Positions 9,595-17,998 of a DNA stretch of 64,000 bases are shown here, one piece after another; the stretch's first letter is position 1; each line of letters starts with the position of its first letter. The stretch is from Dysgonomonadaceae bacterium zrk40. Its GTDB lineage: Bacteria > Bacteroidota > Bacteroidia > Bacteroidales > Dysgonomonadaceae. Location of the stretch: contig CP070276.1 in the NCBI GenBank assembly GCA_016916535.1, forward strand, positions 2,976,001 to 3,040,000, read 5' to 3'. The position numbers and the translations under genes were made by a program. The notes under the pieces were generated by a model that saw only the letters and a program-made list of their open reading frames with translations, was not told the origin of the DNA and made no database searches.

Positions 9595-9631
9595 GGGTTG
9601 GTTGTACATTTGCACCATGTGCAACCAACCC
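9595..9631 (+). promoter_or_regulatory. ECF sigma promoter embedded in a long inverted repeat
   Basis: A -7 element TACATTTG is at 9605-9612. It lies inside an inverted repeat with 15-base arms, 9595-9609 (GGGTTGGTTGTACAT) and 9617-9631 (ATGTGCAACCAACCC), with one G-T pair and a 7-base centre. The repeat covers the -7 region and the expected transcript start, so it could be an operator or a 5' mRNA hairpin. The -33 element is unclear. Confidence 0.5.
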
Positions 9632-9680
9632 CTTTCATCGGTTGAGGGGCACCAGTAATCAGTCCGGAGAAGATTGGTCA

Positions 9681-10268
9681 ATGATTGAAAAAGAAAACAG
9701 TGAGCGGGAACTTGTTCGACAGATCGTGCAAGGCAACAGATTTGCCATGAAGCGGTTTTACGATGACTATGCCGGGTATCTTACCGCGGTATCTGCCCGT
9801 TACATCTCAAACAGGGATGATATCAAGGATGTATTGCAGGATAGTTTTCTGAAGATTTTCAACGCCATACATATGTTTGAATACAGGGGAGAGGGATCGT
9901 TGCGGGCATGGGCTTCACGCATCGTGGCAAACGAATCACTGAGGCATCTCAGCGCAAATGAAAAGATGCAGTTCATGAGTTTACCCGAGGAAGAGTTGCC
10001 CCTTGCGGCAGAGGAACCGGAGCCGGACTTCGACGACATTCCCCTCCCGGTCATTCAGGAGATGATCCATTCGCTTCCCCCCGGCTATCGTACCGTCTTC
10101 AACCTTTATGTATTCGAGCAGAAGAGTCACAGGGAGATTGCTTCCATGCTGCACATTGCAGAAAGCAGTTCCGCTTCGCAACTGCACAGGGCCAAGGGCA
10201 TACTGATGAAAGAGATAGAGTTGTACCGCTTAAAGAAAAAGCACGATGAACGATCAATGGCAAGATAA
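9681..10268 (+). CDS. ECF-type RNA polymerase sigma factor
   Basis: A 195-aa sigma-70 family factor of the extracytoplasmic-function type. Region 2 includes DIKDVLQDSFLKIFNAI, and region 4 includes PPGYRTVFNLYVFEQKSHREIA with the helix-turn-helix ending at HRAKGIL. An upstream in-frame ATG at 9537 would add 48 residues unrelated to sigma factors and would start before the promoter element at 9605, so ATG 9681 is chosen. The stop overlaps the start of the next gene by 23 bp, the usual arrangement with a membrane anti-sigma partner. Confidence 0.9.
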   Translation: MIEKENSERELVRQIVQGNRFAMKRFYDDYAGYLTAVSARYISNRDDIKDVLQDSFLKIFNAIHMFEYRGEGSLRAWASRIVANESLRHLSANEKMQFMSLPEEELPLAAEEPEPDFDDIPLPVIQEMIHSLPPGYRTVFNLYVFEQKSHREIASMLHIAESSSASQLHRAKGILMKEIELYRLKKKHDERSMAR

Positions 10269-11454
10269 ACTGCGCAACCGGATGGTGCTGCATGAAGAGC
10301 CTGCACCGGAAGGGTTGTGGGAAGGGATTGAGCAGCGCATCCCTGTCGGGAAGATGCCCGTGGCAGGTGTAGTCGGCACCCGCCGGCACCTGTGGCGATG
10401 GCGTGCAGGAGCAATGGCCGTTGCCGCTGCCGTTGCCATCCTGCTGATATTCGTCGTGCGCTTCAACACTGCTGACAACCGGACCGGCGAGTTATTTACC
10501 GAAGAGAAGGTGACCACTCCGCCGCAGGTGCAGCCTACCACAGTGGAGATCACACCTGTTGAAAAGAAGGCGGAACGATTCTTCGTCTCAGCTCGAAGCA
10601 GACCTGCAGCCACACCTGAAACAGCCTTGGCTGAAACCGAACTTCCTGTTGACGGGCAGCCAACCGAAGAAATCGCGACGAGTGATAGCGAAAATGAAAA
10701 GAGCACCATTGAAACTGAAGAAGAGGAGGAGATCAGTTTGGGTACCGACCAGTTATTGGCAATGAATGAAAACAGAGATCAACAACCATCCTCCAAATGG
10801 CAGAGCGGCCTCTCCATGTCCAATATCCCCGGCGGTACATCTGATACCTATACCGGATACGGTACCCTTGCCCTGACAGAAACGGTGGAAGAGCAGTATT
10901 ATTTTCTTGCCAACGACACCCGGGAGCGGGCATACACCGATGTGAGACACCATCAACCCATTACCCTCGGGCTCACCTTGCGGTATAATATCAACGATCG
11001 ATGGAGTGTGGCCAGCGGGGTAACCTATTCGCTGTTATCATCGGAACTCCGCGCAGGAAGCGGCAATTATTATTACGACGACAAGCAGACGTTGCATTTC
11101 ATTGGCGTTCCCCTGAATTTAGCCTATACCTTCTGGCAGAGTCCCAAATTATCGGCCTATCTCTCAACCGGCGCTCTTGTCGAGAAGAACGTTGCCGGAC
11201 GCCTGACCTCAAAATACTACATCGACAATCAGCTGGAAACCACTACCCGGGAGAAAATATCAATGCATCAACTGCAATGGTCCGCCAATGCCGCCATCGG
11301 TCTGGGATATCGAATTTCGAACCATGTAGGGCTCTATGCCGAGCCCGGCATCTCCTATTATTTCAGAAACGGAAGTCATTTAGAGACCATTTACAGTGAC
11401 AACCCGTTCAACTTCAATCTCCAGATCGGTCTGCGATTTACATTGGGAGAATGA
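10246..11454 (+). CDS. Anti-sigma-like membrane protein with beta-barrel C-domain
   Basis: A 402-aa protein translationally coupled to the ECF sigma gene. The first 50 residues are cytoplasmic-type and could bind the sigma factor, a single membrane helix is at about 54-71, and a low-complexity Glu/Thr/Pro linker extends to about residue 185. The last 190 residues form an outer-membrane-beta-barrel-like domain (alternating strands such as PITLGLTLRYNIN, ending in ILQIGLRFTLGE-like strands). This architecture recurs after ECF sigma genes in Bacteroidota. Whether it truly inhibits the sigma factor is inference from position. Confidence 0.8.
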   Translation: MNDQWQDKLRNRMVLHEEPAPEGLWEGIEQRIPVGKMPVAGVVGTRRHLWRWRAGAMAVAAAVAILLIFVVRFNTADNRTGELFTEEKVTTPPQVQPTTVEITPVEKKAERFFVSARSRPAATPETALAETELPVDGQPTEEIATSDSENEKSTIETEEEEEISLGTDQLLAMNENRDQQPSSKWQSGLSMSNIPGGTSDTYTGYGTLALTETVEEQYYFLANDTRERAYTDVRHHQPITLGLTLRYNINDRWSVASGVTYSLLSSELRAGSGNYYYDDKQTLHFIGVPLNLAYTFWQSPKLSAYLSTGALVEKNVAGRLTSKYYIDNQLETTTREKISMHQLQWSANAAIGLGYRISNHVGLYAEPGISYYFRNGSHLETIYSDNPFNFNLQIGLRFTLGE

Positions 11455-11487
11455 TATTCTGTTCAAACGGCTCATATTCTTTTTCAA

Positions 11488-11511
11488 GGCAGGATGAATC
11501 CTGCCTTTTTT
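11488..11511 (+). terminator. Rho-independent terminator of the ECF sigma operon
   Basis: A perfect 8-bp stem (GGCAGGAT / ATCCTGCC) with a 2-base centre, followed by six T residues, 33 bp after the stop codon. Confidence 0.85.
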
Positions 11512-11543
11512 GCCCCTTTTGTAACCGTTCAAAGCCTGTTCTT

Positions 11544-11609
11544 GTTCTAATCTCGTTCTAATCTCGTTCTAATATGGTTCTAATCTCGTTCTAATATGCG
11601 TCTAACAGC
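11544..11609 (+). repeat. 11-bp tandem repeat, unit GTTCTAATCTC/ATG
   Basis: Five units of GTTCTAAT followed by CTC or ATG alternate in the order CTC, CTC, ATG, CTC, ATG; a sixth diverged unit ends at 11609. The region is non-coding, between the terminator and the next tandem array. Confidence 0.85.
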
Positions 11610-11720
11610 TTAAAGCAAGAAAGGACTCAATTCCGAACGAAATAAGAACTATTCAGGAACCGTCACAAGCGAAGAATCTTTGTCAATCGCTGTTACCAAC
11701 AATCAATGCCATGTATGCCC

Positions 11721-11830
11721 ATTCGCGGACTTTGACGGACAATGACGGACAATGACGGACAATGACGGACAATGGCGGACAATGACGGACAATGGCGGAC
11801 TTTGACGGACAATGGCGGACATTCGCGGAA
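11721..11830 (+). repeat. 10-bp helically phased tandem repeat, core TGRCGGAC
   Basis: Eleven consecutive 10-bp units share the core CGGAC or CGGAA; inner units read AATGACGGAC or AATGGCGGAC. The first and last units are both ATTCGCGG plus two bases. One isolated unit follows at 11841-11850. The exact 10-bp period places every core on the same face of B-DNA, as expected for cooperative protein binding. The 515-bp stretch 11455-11969 holds only this array, the 11-bp array and the terminator. Confidence 0.85.
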
Positions 11831-11969
11831 AAACAGGGATTTTGACGGACAAATGAAGCAAATCAAACCCTTTTCTTGGATTTCTGAAAGGTGTTATTTT
11901 ACTTTGTGTTTCAACAGTATCTGTTTGACAATGAGTAATTATTTATAAACCTATTAAAAGAGATGAGTT

Positions 11970-12611
11970 ATGGCAATTTCAAAAAATGGTTTAACGGGCG
12001 GTGTCTCCGGTAAAATTGGGAACGTAGTTGGCGTAAATAGAAATGGTAGCTTTTATTTTCGCAGTATGCCAGTTGAGACAAATGATCCTAGGACGGAGAA
12101 GCAGGTTGTGCAACGGAGTAGATTCTTAGTGACCCAGTCGTTTTTGCGCACTTTCTCACCCTTTCTTCGGATAGGCTTCCGTTTCGAAGCAATGGGAATG
12201 AAAAGCACCTTCAATGCCGCCATGTCTGTCAACATGCAGCATGTCATCAAGGATGAAGACAACGGTTATGCAGTTGATTATCCGAATATCCTTGTCTCGA
12301 AGGGGCTGCTTGGGGCATCTGAAATCACAGGGGCTACCGTCGCGGAGGGGGTGCTCAATGTGACGTGGAGCCGTGTCAGAACCGGCAATGCAAGCTATGA
12401 CGATGAAGTGATGATGCTTGCCTACAACCCTGAAAAAAATGTTGCAGTATACGACCTGCATGCCGGCAAAAGGGAGCACCTGGAGGCTCGGCTTGCCTTA
12501 CCGATGAGTTGGGCAGGCGACCGCGTGGAGAGCTATGTCGCATTCACGTCGGCCGATCTTACGCAGGTTTCTGACAGCCTCTACGCCGGCCGGCACCCGG
12601 TTGAGGTGTAA
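11970..12611 (+). CDS. DUF6266 family protein
   Basis: A 213-aa protein with the family-typical N-terminus MAISKNGLTGGVSGKIGNVV, followed by a region rich in NDPRTEKQVVQRSRF and a beta-rich C-half. No signal peptide or membrane segment is seen. Function is unknown. Its base composition is like the chromosomal genes to the left, and it is the last gene before the AT-rich cassette region. The 10-bp repeat array lies 140 bp upstream. Confidence 0.8.
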   Translation: MAISKNGLTGGVSGKIGNVVGVNRNGSFYFRSMPVETNDPRTEKQVVQRSRFLVTQSFLRTFSPFLRIGFRFEAMGMKSTFNAAMSVNMQHVIKDEDNGYAVDYPNILVSKGLLGASEITGATVAEGVLNVTWSRVRTGNASYDDEVMMLAYNPEKNVAVYDLHAGKREHLEARLALPMSWAGDRVESYVAFTSADLTQVSDSLYAGRHPVEV

Positions 12612-12638
12612 CTGTAGATGGGAAGGCACCATACTCTA

Positions 12639-13676
12639 TTATGCGCTTTTTTTCTTTAATATTTTGACAATTCGGCTATAAATGATTTCTGCTAAATTCC
12701 AGTCATAACCATTAAAATTAGTTGTATTGTTGAATTGAATAACAACCATATCCAAGTCTTTGTAGTATCTTGCAATGCTCTGATAGCCTGGAAGTAGCCC
12801 GGTATGTTCATAAACGTAAATTGAAGAATAAATTTCCTGTTCACCTTCATTAAACACCGAGCCATCATTTAATGCACGTAAGAATATGCCCACATCTTTT
12901 GCTGTAGCAAGCATTAAGCCAGTATTTTCATATTTAAAATCTGTTTCAACACCAACATAATAGCCGCTCATTACATCATCCATGTTTACTTCATTAAGCG
13001 AACCAAAAGTGTTTTTCAGCCCAAGTGGAATCAATATTCTCTCCTTGATATATTCTTGGTGGGAATAGCCCAAAGTCTTATCAATAAGGTCCTCTATCAA
13101 CATATAATTGGTATTTGAGTAACCATAATCTTCACCTGGTATAAAGACGGCTGGCAAATCCAGGGCGTATTCAAGAGTTTCTTGTCTGTTTTTTGGAGGC
13201 TTTGTCCAATAATCAGGATGGTCAACAAAATTTGGAATGCCACTCCGATGCTGCACCATCATTCTCAAAGTAATCTTGTCTGAATATTCAATACTTTCCG
13301 CAAGTTCCGGAAAGTATTCCGCAAGTGTCTTATCCAAAGACAAACGCCCTTCTTTAACTAATTTTGTAGTAGCAACCGCGATATATAATTTTGTAATACT
13401 CGCAATTTTGAATAATGCTTGCGGGTAGGCAGGTATTTTCTTATTTCGGTCATGCCAGCCAGCTGCAAATAACTCAGGAGGTTTTCCTGTTTCGTCCACA
13501 TAAACAATCATTCCATCAAATCCATAATTTATTCCTTCGTTGAGTTGTTCTTGAACTGTATCAGGTAGTGGCATTATCCATGCTCTTACCAAAATCCATG
13601 GTACGAAGTATAATGAGCTTATGCTGGCAATAATAAATAGGATTCTGAGTATTCGTTTTATCTGTTTCTTTTTCAT
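12639..13676 (-). CDS. Serine beta-lactamase-fold hydrolase (class C/DD-peptidase-like)
   Basis: A 345-aa protein with one N-terminal membrane helix (about 10-30), so the catalytic domain is probably periplasmic. The active site SxxK is SITK at 93-96; a YSN-type motif (GYSNTNYML) follows, and the KTG box appears as HTG in YEHTGLLPGYQ. Members include carboxypeptidases, esterases and AmpC-type enzymes; HTG is common in the non-lactamase subgroup, so antibiotic resistance should not be assumed. Its stop codon falls in ATTATGC, resembling the right-hand core of the attC-like sites in this window. It is the leftmost cassette. Confidence 0.85.
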   Translation of the reverse strand: MKKKQIKRILRILFIIASISSLYFVPWILVRAWIMPLPDTVQEQLNEGINYGFDGMIVYVDETGKPPELFAAGWHDRNKKIPAYPQALFKIASITKLYIAVATTKLVKEGRLSLDKTLAEYFPELAESIEYSDKITLRMMVQHRSGIPNFVDHPDYWTKPPKNRQETLEYALDLPAVFIPGEDYGYSNTNYMLIEDLIDKTLGYSHQEYIKERILIPLGLKNTFGSLNEVNMDDVMSGYYVGVETDFKYENTGLMLATAKDVGIFLRALNDGSVFNEGEQEIYSSIYVYEHTGLLPGYQSIARYYKDLDMVVIQFNNTTNFNGYDWNLAEIIYSRIVKILKKKSA

Positions 13677-13717
13677 AATATCAGTCTATTTCAGTGCAAT
13701 GCCGTTTGTTAAATTGC

Positions 13718-13860
13718 GCATAACGGTTGGCGGTATAAAATCGTTGTGCATTTTGTAACAAAACCTGTCATCACGCTAAAGTGCTGAATATATGCTATAT
13801 AGTTCAAACATATCACTGTCCGCACAATGATTTAGGACCAGGTGTTTGTAACAGTTGTTC
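13718..13860. other. attC-like recombination site 1 (degenerate)
   Basis: The left core GCATAAC (13718) and right core GTTGTTC (13854) bound an imperfect palindrome whose inner arms read TCGTTGTGC and GCACAATGA. It separates the response-regulator cassette from the beta-lactamase-fold cassette. The cores fit the integron attC pattern loosely. Confidence 0.5.
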
Positions 13861-13861
13861 C

Positions 13862-14227
13862 TTATAAGTTCTCATGAATAGAGTTTTCAATATCCTGTAT
13901 ATCAAAAGGTTTTTGAAAATACTTTTGAATTAGTCCCGCCTGTAGCGCATCCTGGATTTCTTCCGTTATTTCAAATCCTGTCAAAATATAATACTTCTTT
14001 TCAGGGTATTTTTCTTTCGCTATCTTTATGAATTCAATCCCGGTCATTTTAGGCATCTTCATATCACTGATGACGACTTTCACATCCGGATGTTTATCTA
14101 ACAACTCCAACCCCTCAAACCCACTAGAACCTGAATAGACTTCAAAATTAACGGAGAAATTAATTTCAAACAGCATCACATTCACCTCTTCGTCGTCAAC
14201 ATAGATAATCTTTGCTTTCTTGCTCAT
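13862..14227 (-). CDS. Single-domain response regulator
   Basis: A 121-aa CheY-like receiver domain with no output domain. The acidic pair is DD at 11-12, the phospho-acceptor is Asp55 in VISDMKMP, and the conserved Lys is in FQKPF near 106. It overlaps the upstream histidine kinase gene by 32 bp, so the two are translationally coupled. With no DNA-binding domain it probably acts through protein contacts, or as a phosphate sink or relay for the kinase. Confidence 0.92.
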   Translation of the reverse strand: MSKKAKIIYVDDEEVNVMLFEINFSVNFEVYSGSSGFEGLELLDKHPDVKVVISDMKMPKMTGIEFIKIAKEKYPEKKYYILTGFEITEEIQDALQAGLIQKYFQKPFDIQDIENSIHENL

Positions 14228-15263
14228 GATATATTGGCTTTGGTATTATAACTTTTACTGTAGTTCCTTTTCCTTCTTGCGACTCAAATATAAGTTTTCC
14301 TTTGTGCTCCTTAATAATATTGTATGTGATTGACAAACCTAATCCCGTACCTTCTCCGGGAGCTTTGGTTGTAAAGAATGGATCGGTGATATTTTTCAGG
14401 TTTTCTTTGGGAATACCCAAACCGGTGTCGGCAATGGCTATTAAGACATCAGATTCATTGTCTTCCGTTTTTATTGTAATTTCGCCTTCTGATTCAATTG
14501 ACTGGACTGCATTTACTATTATATTTATAAACACTTGATGTAAATGCCCTACATTTCCTTGAATCACTATTTCAGATGCTGAAAAATCTTTTTTGACAGT
14601 AATATGTTGTTTTATAAGGTTATTCAACATAGTCAGGGAGTTCTCCAATATCTCATGCACATTACATTTCTCGGTATACGAATCGCTTTTTCTACTGAAC
14701 TGATTTAATCCATGAACAATAGCAGAGGAACGGTCAATGCCAATCTTCATAGCGTCGATCAATTTCCCTACTTGCTCAGGGTTATCTGAAAACGTATTTT
14801 CCCTATAATGGCGCAGCAAACCGACATAAGAACCCATAATATAATTCAAAGGGTTGTTAATTTCATGAGCGACCCCCGCAGTTAATATACCCAATGAAGC
14901 CATCTTTTCAGAATGTAACAATTGAGCTTGTGTCTCCCTGAGGTGTTTTATGGCTGTTTCCAGTTCCTCCGTACGAAGTTTGACCATCTTCTCAAGCTGA
15001 TTCTGGAATTCCTTCAATTCTTTTTCTAAATTTCGACGTTTATTCAGATGCTTTTTTATGAAAAAAAATAAACCTATTGCGGTAATAATTACATAAAACC
15101 ATCCTTTATATGTTTGGAATTCGCTTAATCTGCTACTTTCATTTATCAGTAAATAGAGTATCTTATCTGAGAATATTATCCACAAACCTCCAATCAGCAG
15201 GTATAAAATGGTAATGCTGTATTCAAATCGAAGTAACTTCATATAATGATAAATTTTCCCCAA
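14196..15263 (-). CDS. Membrane histidine kinase
   Basis: A 355-aa sensor kinase. Two membrane helices (about 15-35 and 53-69) flank a short loop, followed by a coiled coil (75-115). The HisKA domain has the phospho-acceptor His133 in AGVAHEINNPLNY. The HATPase domain has the N box NIIVNAVQS, G1 box DTGLGIP and G2 box GEGTGLGLSI. The small sensory loop suggests sensing in or near the membrane. It forms a two-gene cassette with the receiver protein, bounded by attC-like sites 1 and 2. Confidence 0.92.
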   Translation of the reverse strand: MGKIYHYMKLLRFEYSITILYLLIGGLWIIFSDKILYLLINESSRLSEFQTYKGWFYVIITAIGLFFFIKKHLNKRRNLEKELKEFQNQLEKMVKLRTEELETAIKHLRETQAQLLHSEKMASLGILTAGVAHEINNPLNYIMGSYVGLLRHYRENTFSDNPEQVGKLIDAMKIGIDRSSAIVHGLNQFSRKSDSYTEKCNVHEILENSLTMLNNLIKQHITVKKDFSASEIVIQGNVGHLHQVFINIIVNAVQSIESEGEITIKTEDNESDVLIAIADTGLGIPKENLKNITDPFFTTKAPGEGTGLGLSITYNIIKEHKGKLIFESQEGKGTTVKVIIPKPIYHEQESKDYLC

Positions 15264-15332
15264 GGTACAACTATTCTTGCAAATTACATTTTTTATTCAT
15301 TTGTTATTTTAACACAATTTTTTTTCAGTTGG

Positions 15333-15478
15333 TGGAAACGGTTGGCGGTATGCGCAGTTGCCGCTTTGGAGCGCTCGCTTGTCGAGTTACTAGAAAGATT
15401 GTCGAGTTAACAGAAAGATAGCTAAACGACCCAACATTAGCATCCCTTCGGCCAGGCAATTGTGTATGACTGCTAATT
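15333..15478. other. attC-like recombination site 2
   Basis: Inner arms GGCGGTATGCGCAGTTGCCG and a partner around AGGCAATTGTGTATGAC pair with several G-T wobbles. The layout closely resembles the intact site at 60644-60774, including the shared CGCTCGCTTGTCG segment. The core bases (TGGAAAC, GCTAATT) are degenerate. Confidence 0.55.
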
Positions 15479-15516
15479 GTGTACATGGCATTTATTTATT
15501 TCATCTCTTTTAAAAT

Positions 15517-15873
15517 CTAATCCTTTGTCACTGGAAAATCTTCAAGATCCAATATCATGGAACATATCTCTATGTCAAACCATTCTACAAACATTTTGTA
15601 TGTTCTATTATCAGGCCATGCTTCTTCGTCGGTATACCAATCATTTAGTTCATTTATAAATATTTTCTCATAGTTTCTTCTGACCCACCTTAAAACCGCT
15701 TCAATGTTATCCATTTCTCTCACTAAATAGATATTATTCTCATCCTTAGACGATGTTGGTTTATCTTCAGGAAATACAGAATTCAACCAATCGTAAAAAG
15801 GTTTTTTTGGTCTTACTATTATCGCATTTCTATCTATGGAATCATAAAAATACGGTATTGGTTCAAAATCCAT
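15517..15873 (-). CDS. Hypothetical 118-aa acidic protein
   Basis: A short, Trp- and Asp/Glu-rich soluble protein (for example YDWLNSVFPEDKP and AVLRWVRRNYEKIFINEL). No signal peptide, membrane segment or known motif was recognised. It is the sole gene of a cassette between attC-like sites 2 and 3. I do not recognise its function. Confidence 0.7.
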   Translation of the reverse strand: MDFEPIPYFYDSIDRNAIIVRPKKPFYDWLNSVFPEDKPTSSKDENNIYLVREMDNIEAVLRWVRRNYEKIFINELNDWYTDEEAWPDNRTYKMFVEWFDIEICSMILDLEDFPVTKD

Positions 15874-15915
15874 AATTGTGATTTTTTTAGTTGCAAGTTT
15901 CTTTTTTTGCCTTGA

Positions 15916-16041
15916 GCCTAACGGTTACGTATATGAAACGTTTGGTATTTCGAAGCGATTTCCTGTCAAGATACAACAAATTTTAATACGAGCTAAAAAG
16001 CTCGATAAACCACTGACTGCCAAATGTTTTATATACGATGT
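15916..16041. other. attC-like site 3, split by group II intron copy 1
   Basis: The left core GCCTAAC is a perfect RYYYAAC. The arms TATATGAAACGTTTGG and CCAAATGTTTTATATA pair with G-T wobbles. The left part ends ...GATGT at 16041 and the right core continues after the intron at 17985 (TGGGG), rebuilding GTTGGGG. It terminates the MjaI-like restriction-modification cassette. Confidence 0.7.
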
Positions 16042-17984
16042 GTGCGCCCTGCATGAGCAGAGCGCACCTGCTGCAAGCAACAGTAAAATTTCAAAATTAC
16101 AAATAATTTTGGTTAAACAATGCTCTAAGCAGGTGTATTTTTCCAGAGGGTGTAAGTCCCTTATGCACGGGGTCGTGCCCGAAGCATTAGCAAGTCGCAA
16201 GCTGGTTGTTGGTGACGACAGCAGTGAAGGAAGCGAGACTGCAAAATCCGGTACTGACGAACAGAAACGGTATATGAGGCATAATTGTCCTGGGTAAGCA
16301 ACCACATCATTGTAACGCCCAAAAGGTAGTTTGTGGACAGATATGTAGATACCGCAGGGATTGGAGGAAGGAAAAAGCTCTTACCGGGGGAGATCTCTAA
16401 GCAGTAAAATGTAATGAGAAGTCAGCCGAGGTCATAGTAATTACGGAAAACGAGCCGGCAAGTGATAGAAATCCAGAGAGTCGGAGGTCTCACGAACGTA
16501 ATGAAGGACTGAACGTTAAGAAGTTTTTAATGCGACATGGATTTTCAGCAATGAAATAGCCTGTAGCAAGCGAAACAGGGCAAGAGAAGATGATTAAATT
16601 AGCAAACAAAAACGAAATGGAATTGATCGAGCAAGTGATTAACCGTCACAACATGATGCGTGCATTGCAACAGGTCAGGCAGAACAAAGGTTCGGCAGGA
16701 GTTGACCGGATGCCTGTAAGCGAACTATACGACCACCTGACAAAGAACAGGGAAAGTATAGGGCAATCATTGTTAAATGGCACTTACCTGCCACAACCCA
16801 TTTTGGGGGTAGAGATACCCAAGGGAAATGGGAAGACACGTCTTTTAGGTGTGCCTACCGTGGTTGACCGAATGCTTCAACAAGCCGTAGGGCAAGTTTT
16901 AGCCAACCGGTTCGAAATGGAATTTGAGGATTACAGTTATGGATTTCGCCCGAATAAGAATGCCCTGCAAGCGGTACTCAAAGCATTGGAGTATATAAAC
17001 AATGGTTATCAGGATATAGTAGACATTGACCTGAAGAGCTTCTTTGACGAAGTAGACCACTGCATTTTGCTGCAATTGTTGTATCGCAAGGTAAAATGCC
17101 CGCTTACGCTGCGTCTTATCCGCAAATGGCTGCGAGCGCCGATTTTAATCAACGGGAAGTTAGTCAAACGCCGAAAAGGAGTACCACAGGGCAGTCCGCT
17201 GAGCCCGATTCTCTCCAATATCATGTTAGATGAATTGGATAAAGAATTAGACAGACGTGGATTAAAGTCTGTCCGCTATGCTGACGACTTTAGCATTTAT
17301 TGCAAAAGCCAATGGCAAGCCCGCAAAACAGGCAACGAGATCTTTCTCTTTCTAAAGAGTAAACTACACCTGCCTATTAATCGGGAGAAAAGTGGAATCC
17401 GTCGCCCCGTAAACTTTTCGCTATTAGGATATGGTTTTGTGCCCACTTACAAAAAGGGGGAAAAAGGCAAATACCAGCTGGTGGTAAGCGGCAAAGGATG
17501 GAAAAACCTGAAACTAAAACTCAAAGCCATCACCCGAAAAACCACACCCGCCAGTTTCGATGAGCGTATCCACAAACTGAAAGAAGTACAGCGAGGCTGG
17601 CTTCAATACTACCGCATGGCAAGTATCCAGGAAAAACTCAAAGATGTGGATGGGTGGGTGCGTAACCGGTTACGTTGCTGTATCTGGAAACAATGGAAGA
17701 AATCCGAACGAAGACGGAAAAACCTGATACGTTTGGGCGTTGACCTTGAACACGCATACAGCCACAGCCGTAGCCGAATGGGTACATGGGCGGTCGCCTG
17801 TAGCCCTATTTTGAAAACCACCATCACGGTGGAACGTCTGCAACAACGCGGTTACGAACCTATGTTTACTTATTATCAGAAAATTGCTCCATTTCTTAAC
17901 GAACCGCTGTATACGTGAACCGTACGTACAGTGGTGTGAGAGGCTCTCCCCGTCAGCCAAGGCTGGCGGGGCAGTCTACTCGAT
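16042..17984 (+). mobile_element. Group II intron copy 1 (class C, attC-type), 1943 bp
   Basis: The 5' end GTGCG fits the GUGYG intron consensus, and the 3' end is ...CTACTCGAT (AY end). Domain V is a hairpin at 17904-17934 (CCGCTGTA paired with TACAGTGG, with a CG bulge), and a long stem CCCCGTCAGCC / GGCTGGCGGGG at 17949-17971 fits domain VI. Boundaries were set by comparing flanks of four copies. It lies antisense to the cassette genes. The roughly 550-bp ribozyme part before the ORF carries no other gene. This is the most diverged copy. Confidence 0.9.
16590..17918 (+). CDS. ltrA: Group II intron reverse transcriptase/maturase (copy 1)
   Basis: A 442-aa intron-encoded protein with reverse transcriptase blocks (catalytic YADD in VRYADDFSIYCKS, PQGSPLSPILSN) and a C-terminal GIIM maturase domain (RNRLRCCIWKQWKKSERR). 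No HNH endonuclease domain is present, typical of class C introns. It helps splice its own RNA and copies it into new sites. The copy differs from the other three at three residues: Leu4 in place of Arg, Gly in ESIGQ in place of Glu, and Thr in NGKTR in place of Arg. Its stop codon lies inside the domain V hairpin. Confidence 0.93.
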   Translation: MIKLANKNEMELIEQVINRHNMMRALQQVRQNKGSAGVDRMPVSELYDHLTKNRESIGQSLLNGTYLPQPILGVEIPKGNGKTRLLGVPTVVDRMLQQAVGQVLANRFEMEFEDYSYGFRPNKNALQAVLKALEYINNGYQDIVDIDLKSFFDEVDHCILLQLLYRKVKCPLTLRLIRKWLRAPILINGKLVKRRKGVPQGSPLSPILSNIMLDELDKELDRRGLKSVRYADDFSIYCKSQWQARKTGNEIFLFLKSKLHLPINREKSGIRRPVNFSLLGYGFVPTYKKGEKGKYQLVVSGKGWKNLKLKLKAITRKTTPASFDERIHKLKEVQRGWLQYYRMASIQEKLKDVDGWVRNRLRCCIWKQWKKSERRRKNLIRLGVDLEHAYSHSRSRMGTWAVACSPILKTTITVERLQQRGYEPMFTYYQKIAPFLNEPLYT

Positions 17985-17998
17985 TGGGGGGCTGGGCT

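Noticed and set aside
9537-9680. Upstream start for the ECF sigma factor
   Set aside because: The extra 48 residues are Phe/Cys/His-rich and unlike sigma factors, and the likely promoter at 9605 lies inside them.
11544-11850. CRISPR array
   Set aside because: Repeat units of 10-11 bp are contiguous with no spacers and no cas genes are nearby.
12639-13676. Antibiotic-resistance beta-lactamase
   Set aside because: The SxxK/YxN fold is clear, but the HTG box and membrane anchor fit general serine hydrolases of this superfamily; resistance cannot be claimed.
15925-16305. ORFs of 126-156 aa on either strand in the intron leaders (also near 20300, 26000, 57600)
   Set aside because: They recur only because the ribozyme sequence is repeated, and they cross the intron/attC border with different N- or C-termini each time.
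16042-17984. Reverse transcriptase as part of a retron or diversity-generating element
   Set aside because: The protein has a GIIM maturase domain and sits in an RNA with group II domain V/VI hairpins; no template/variable repeat or msr-msd structure is seen.
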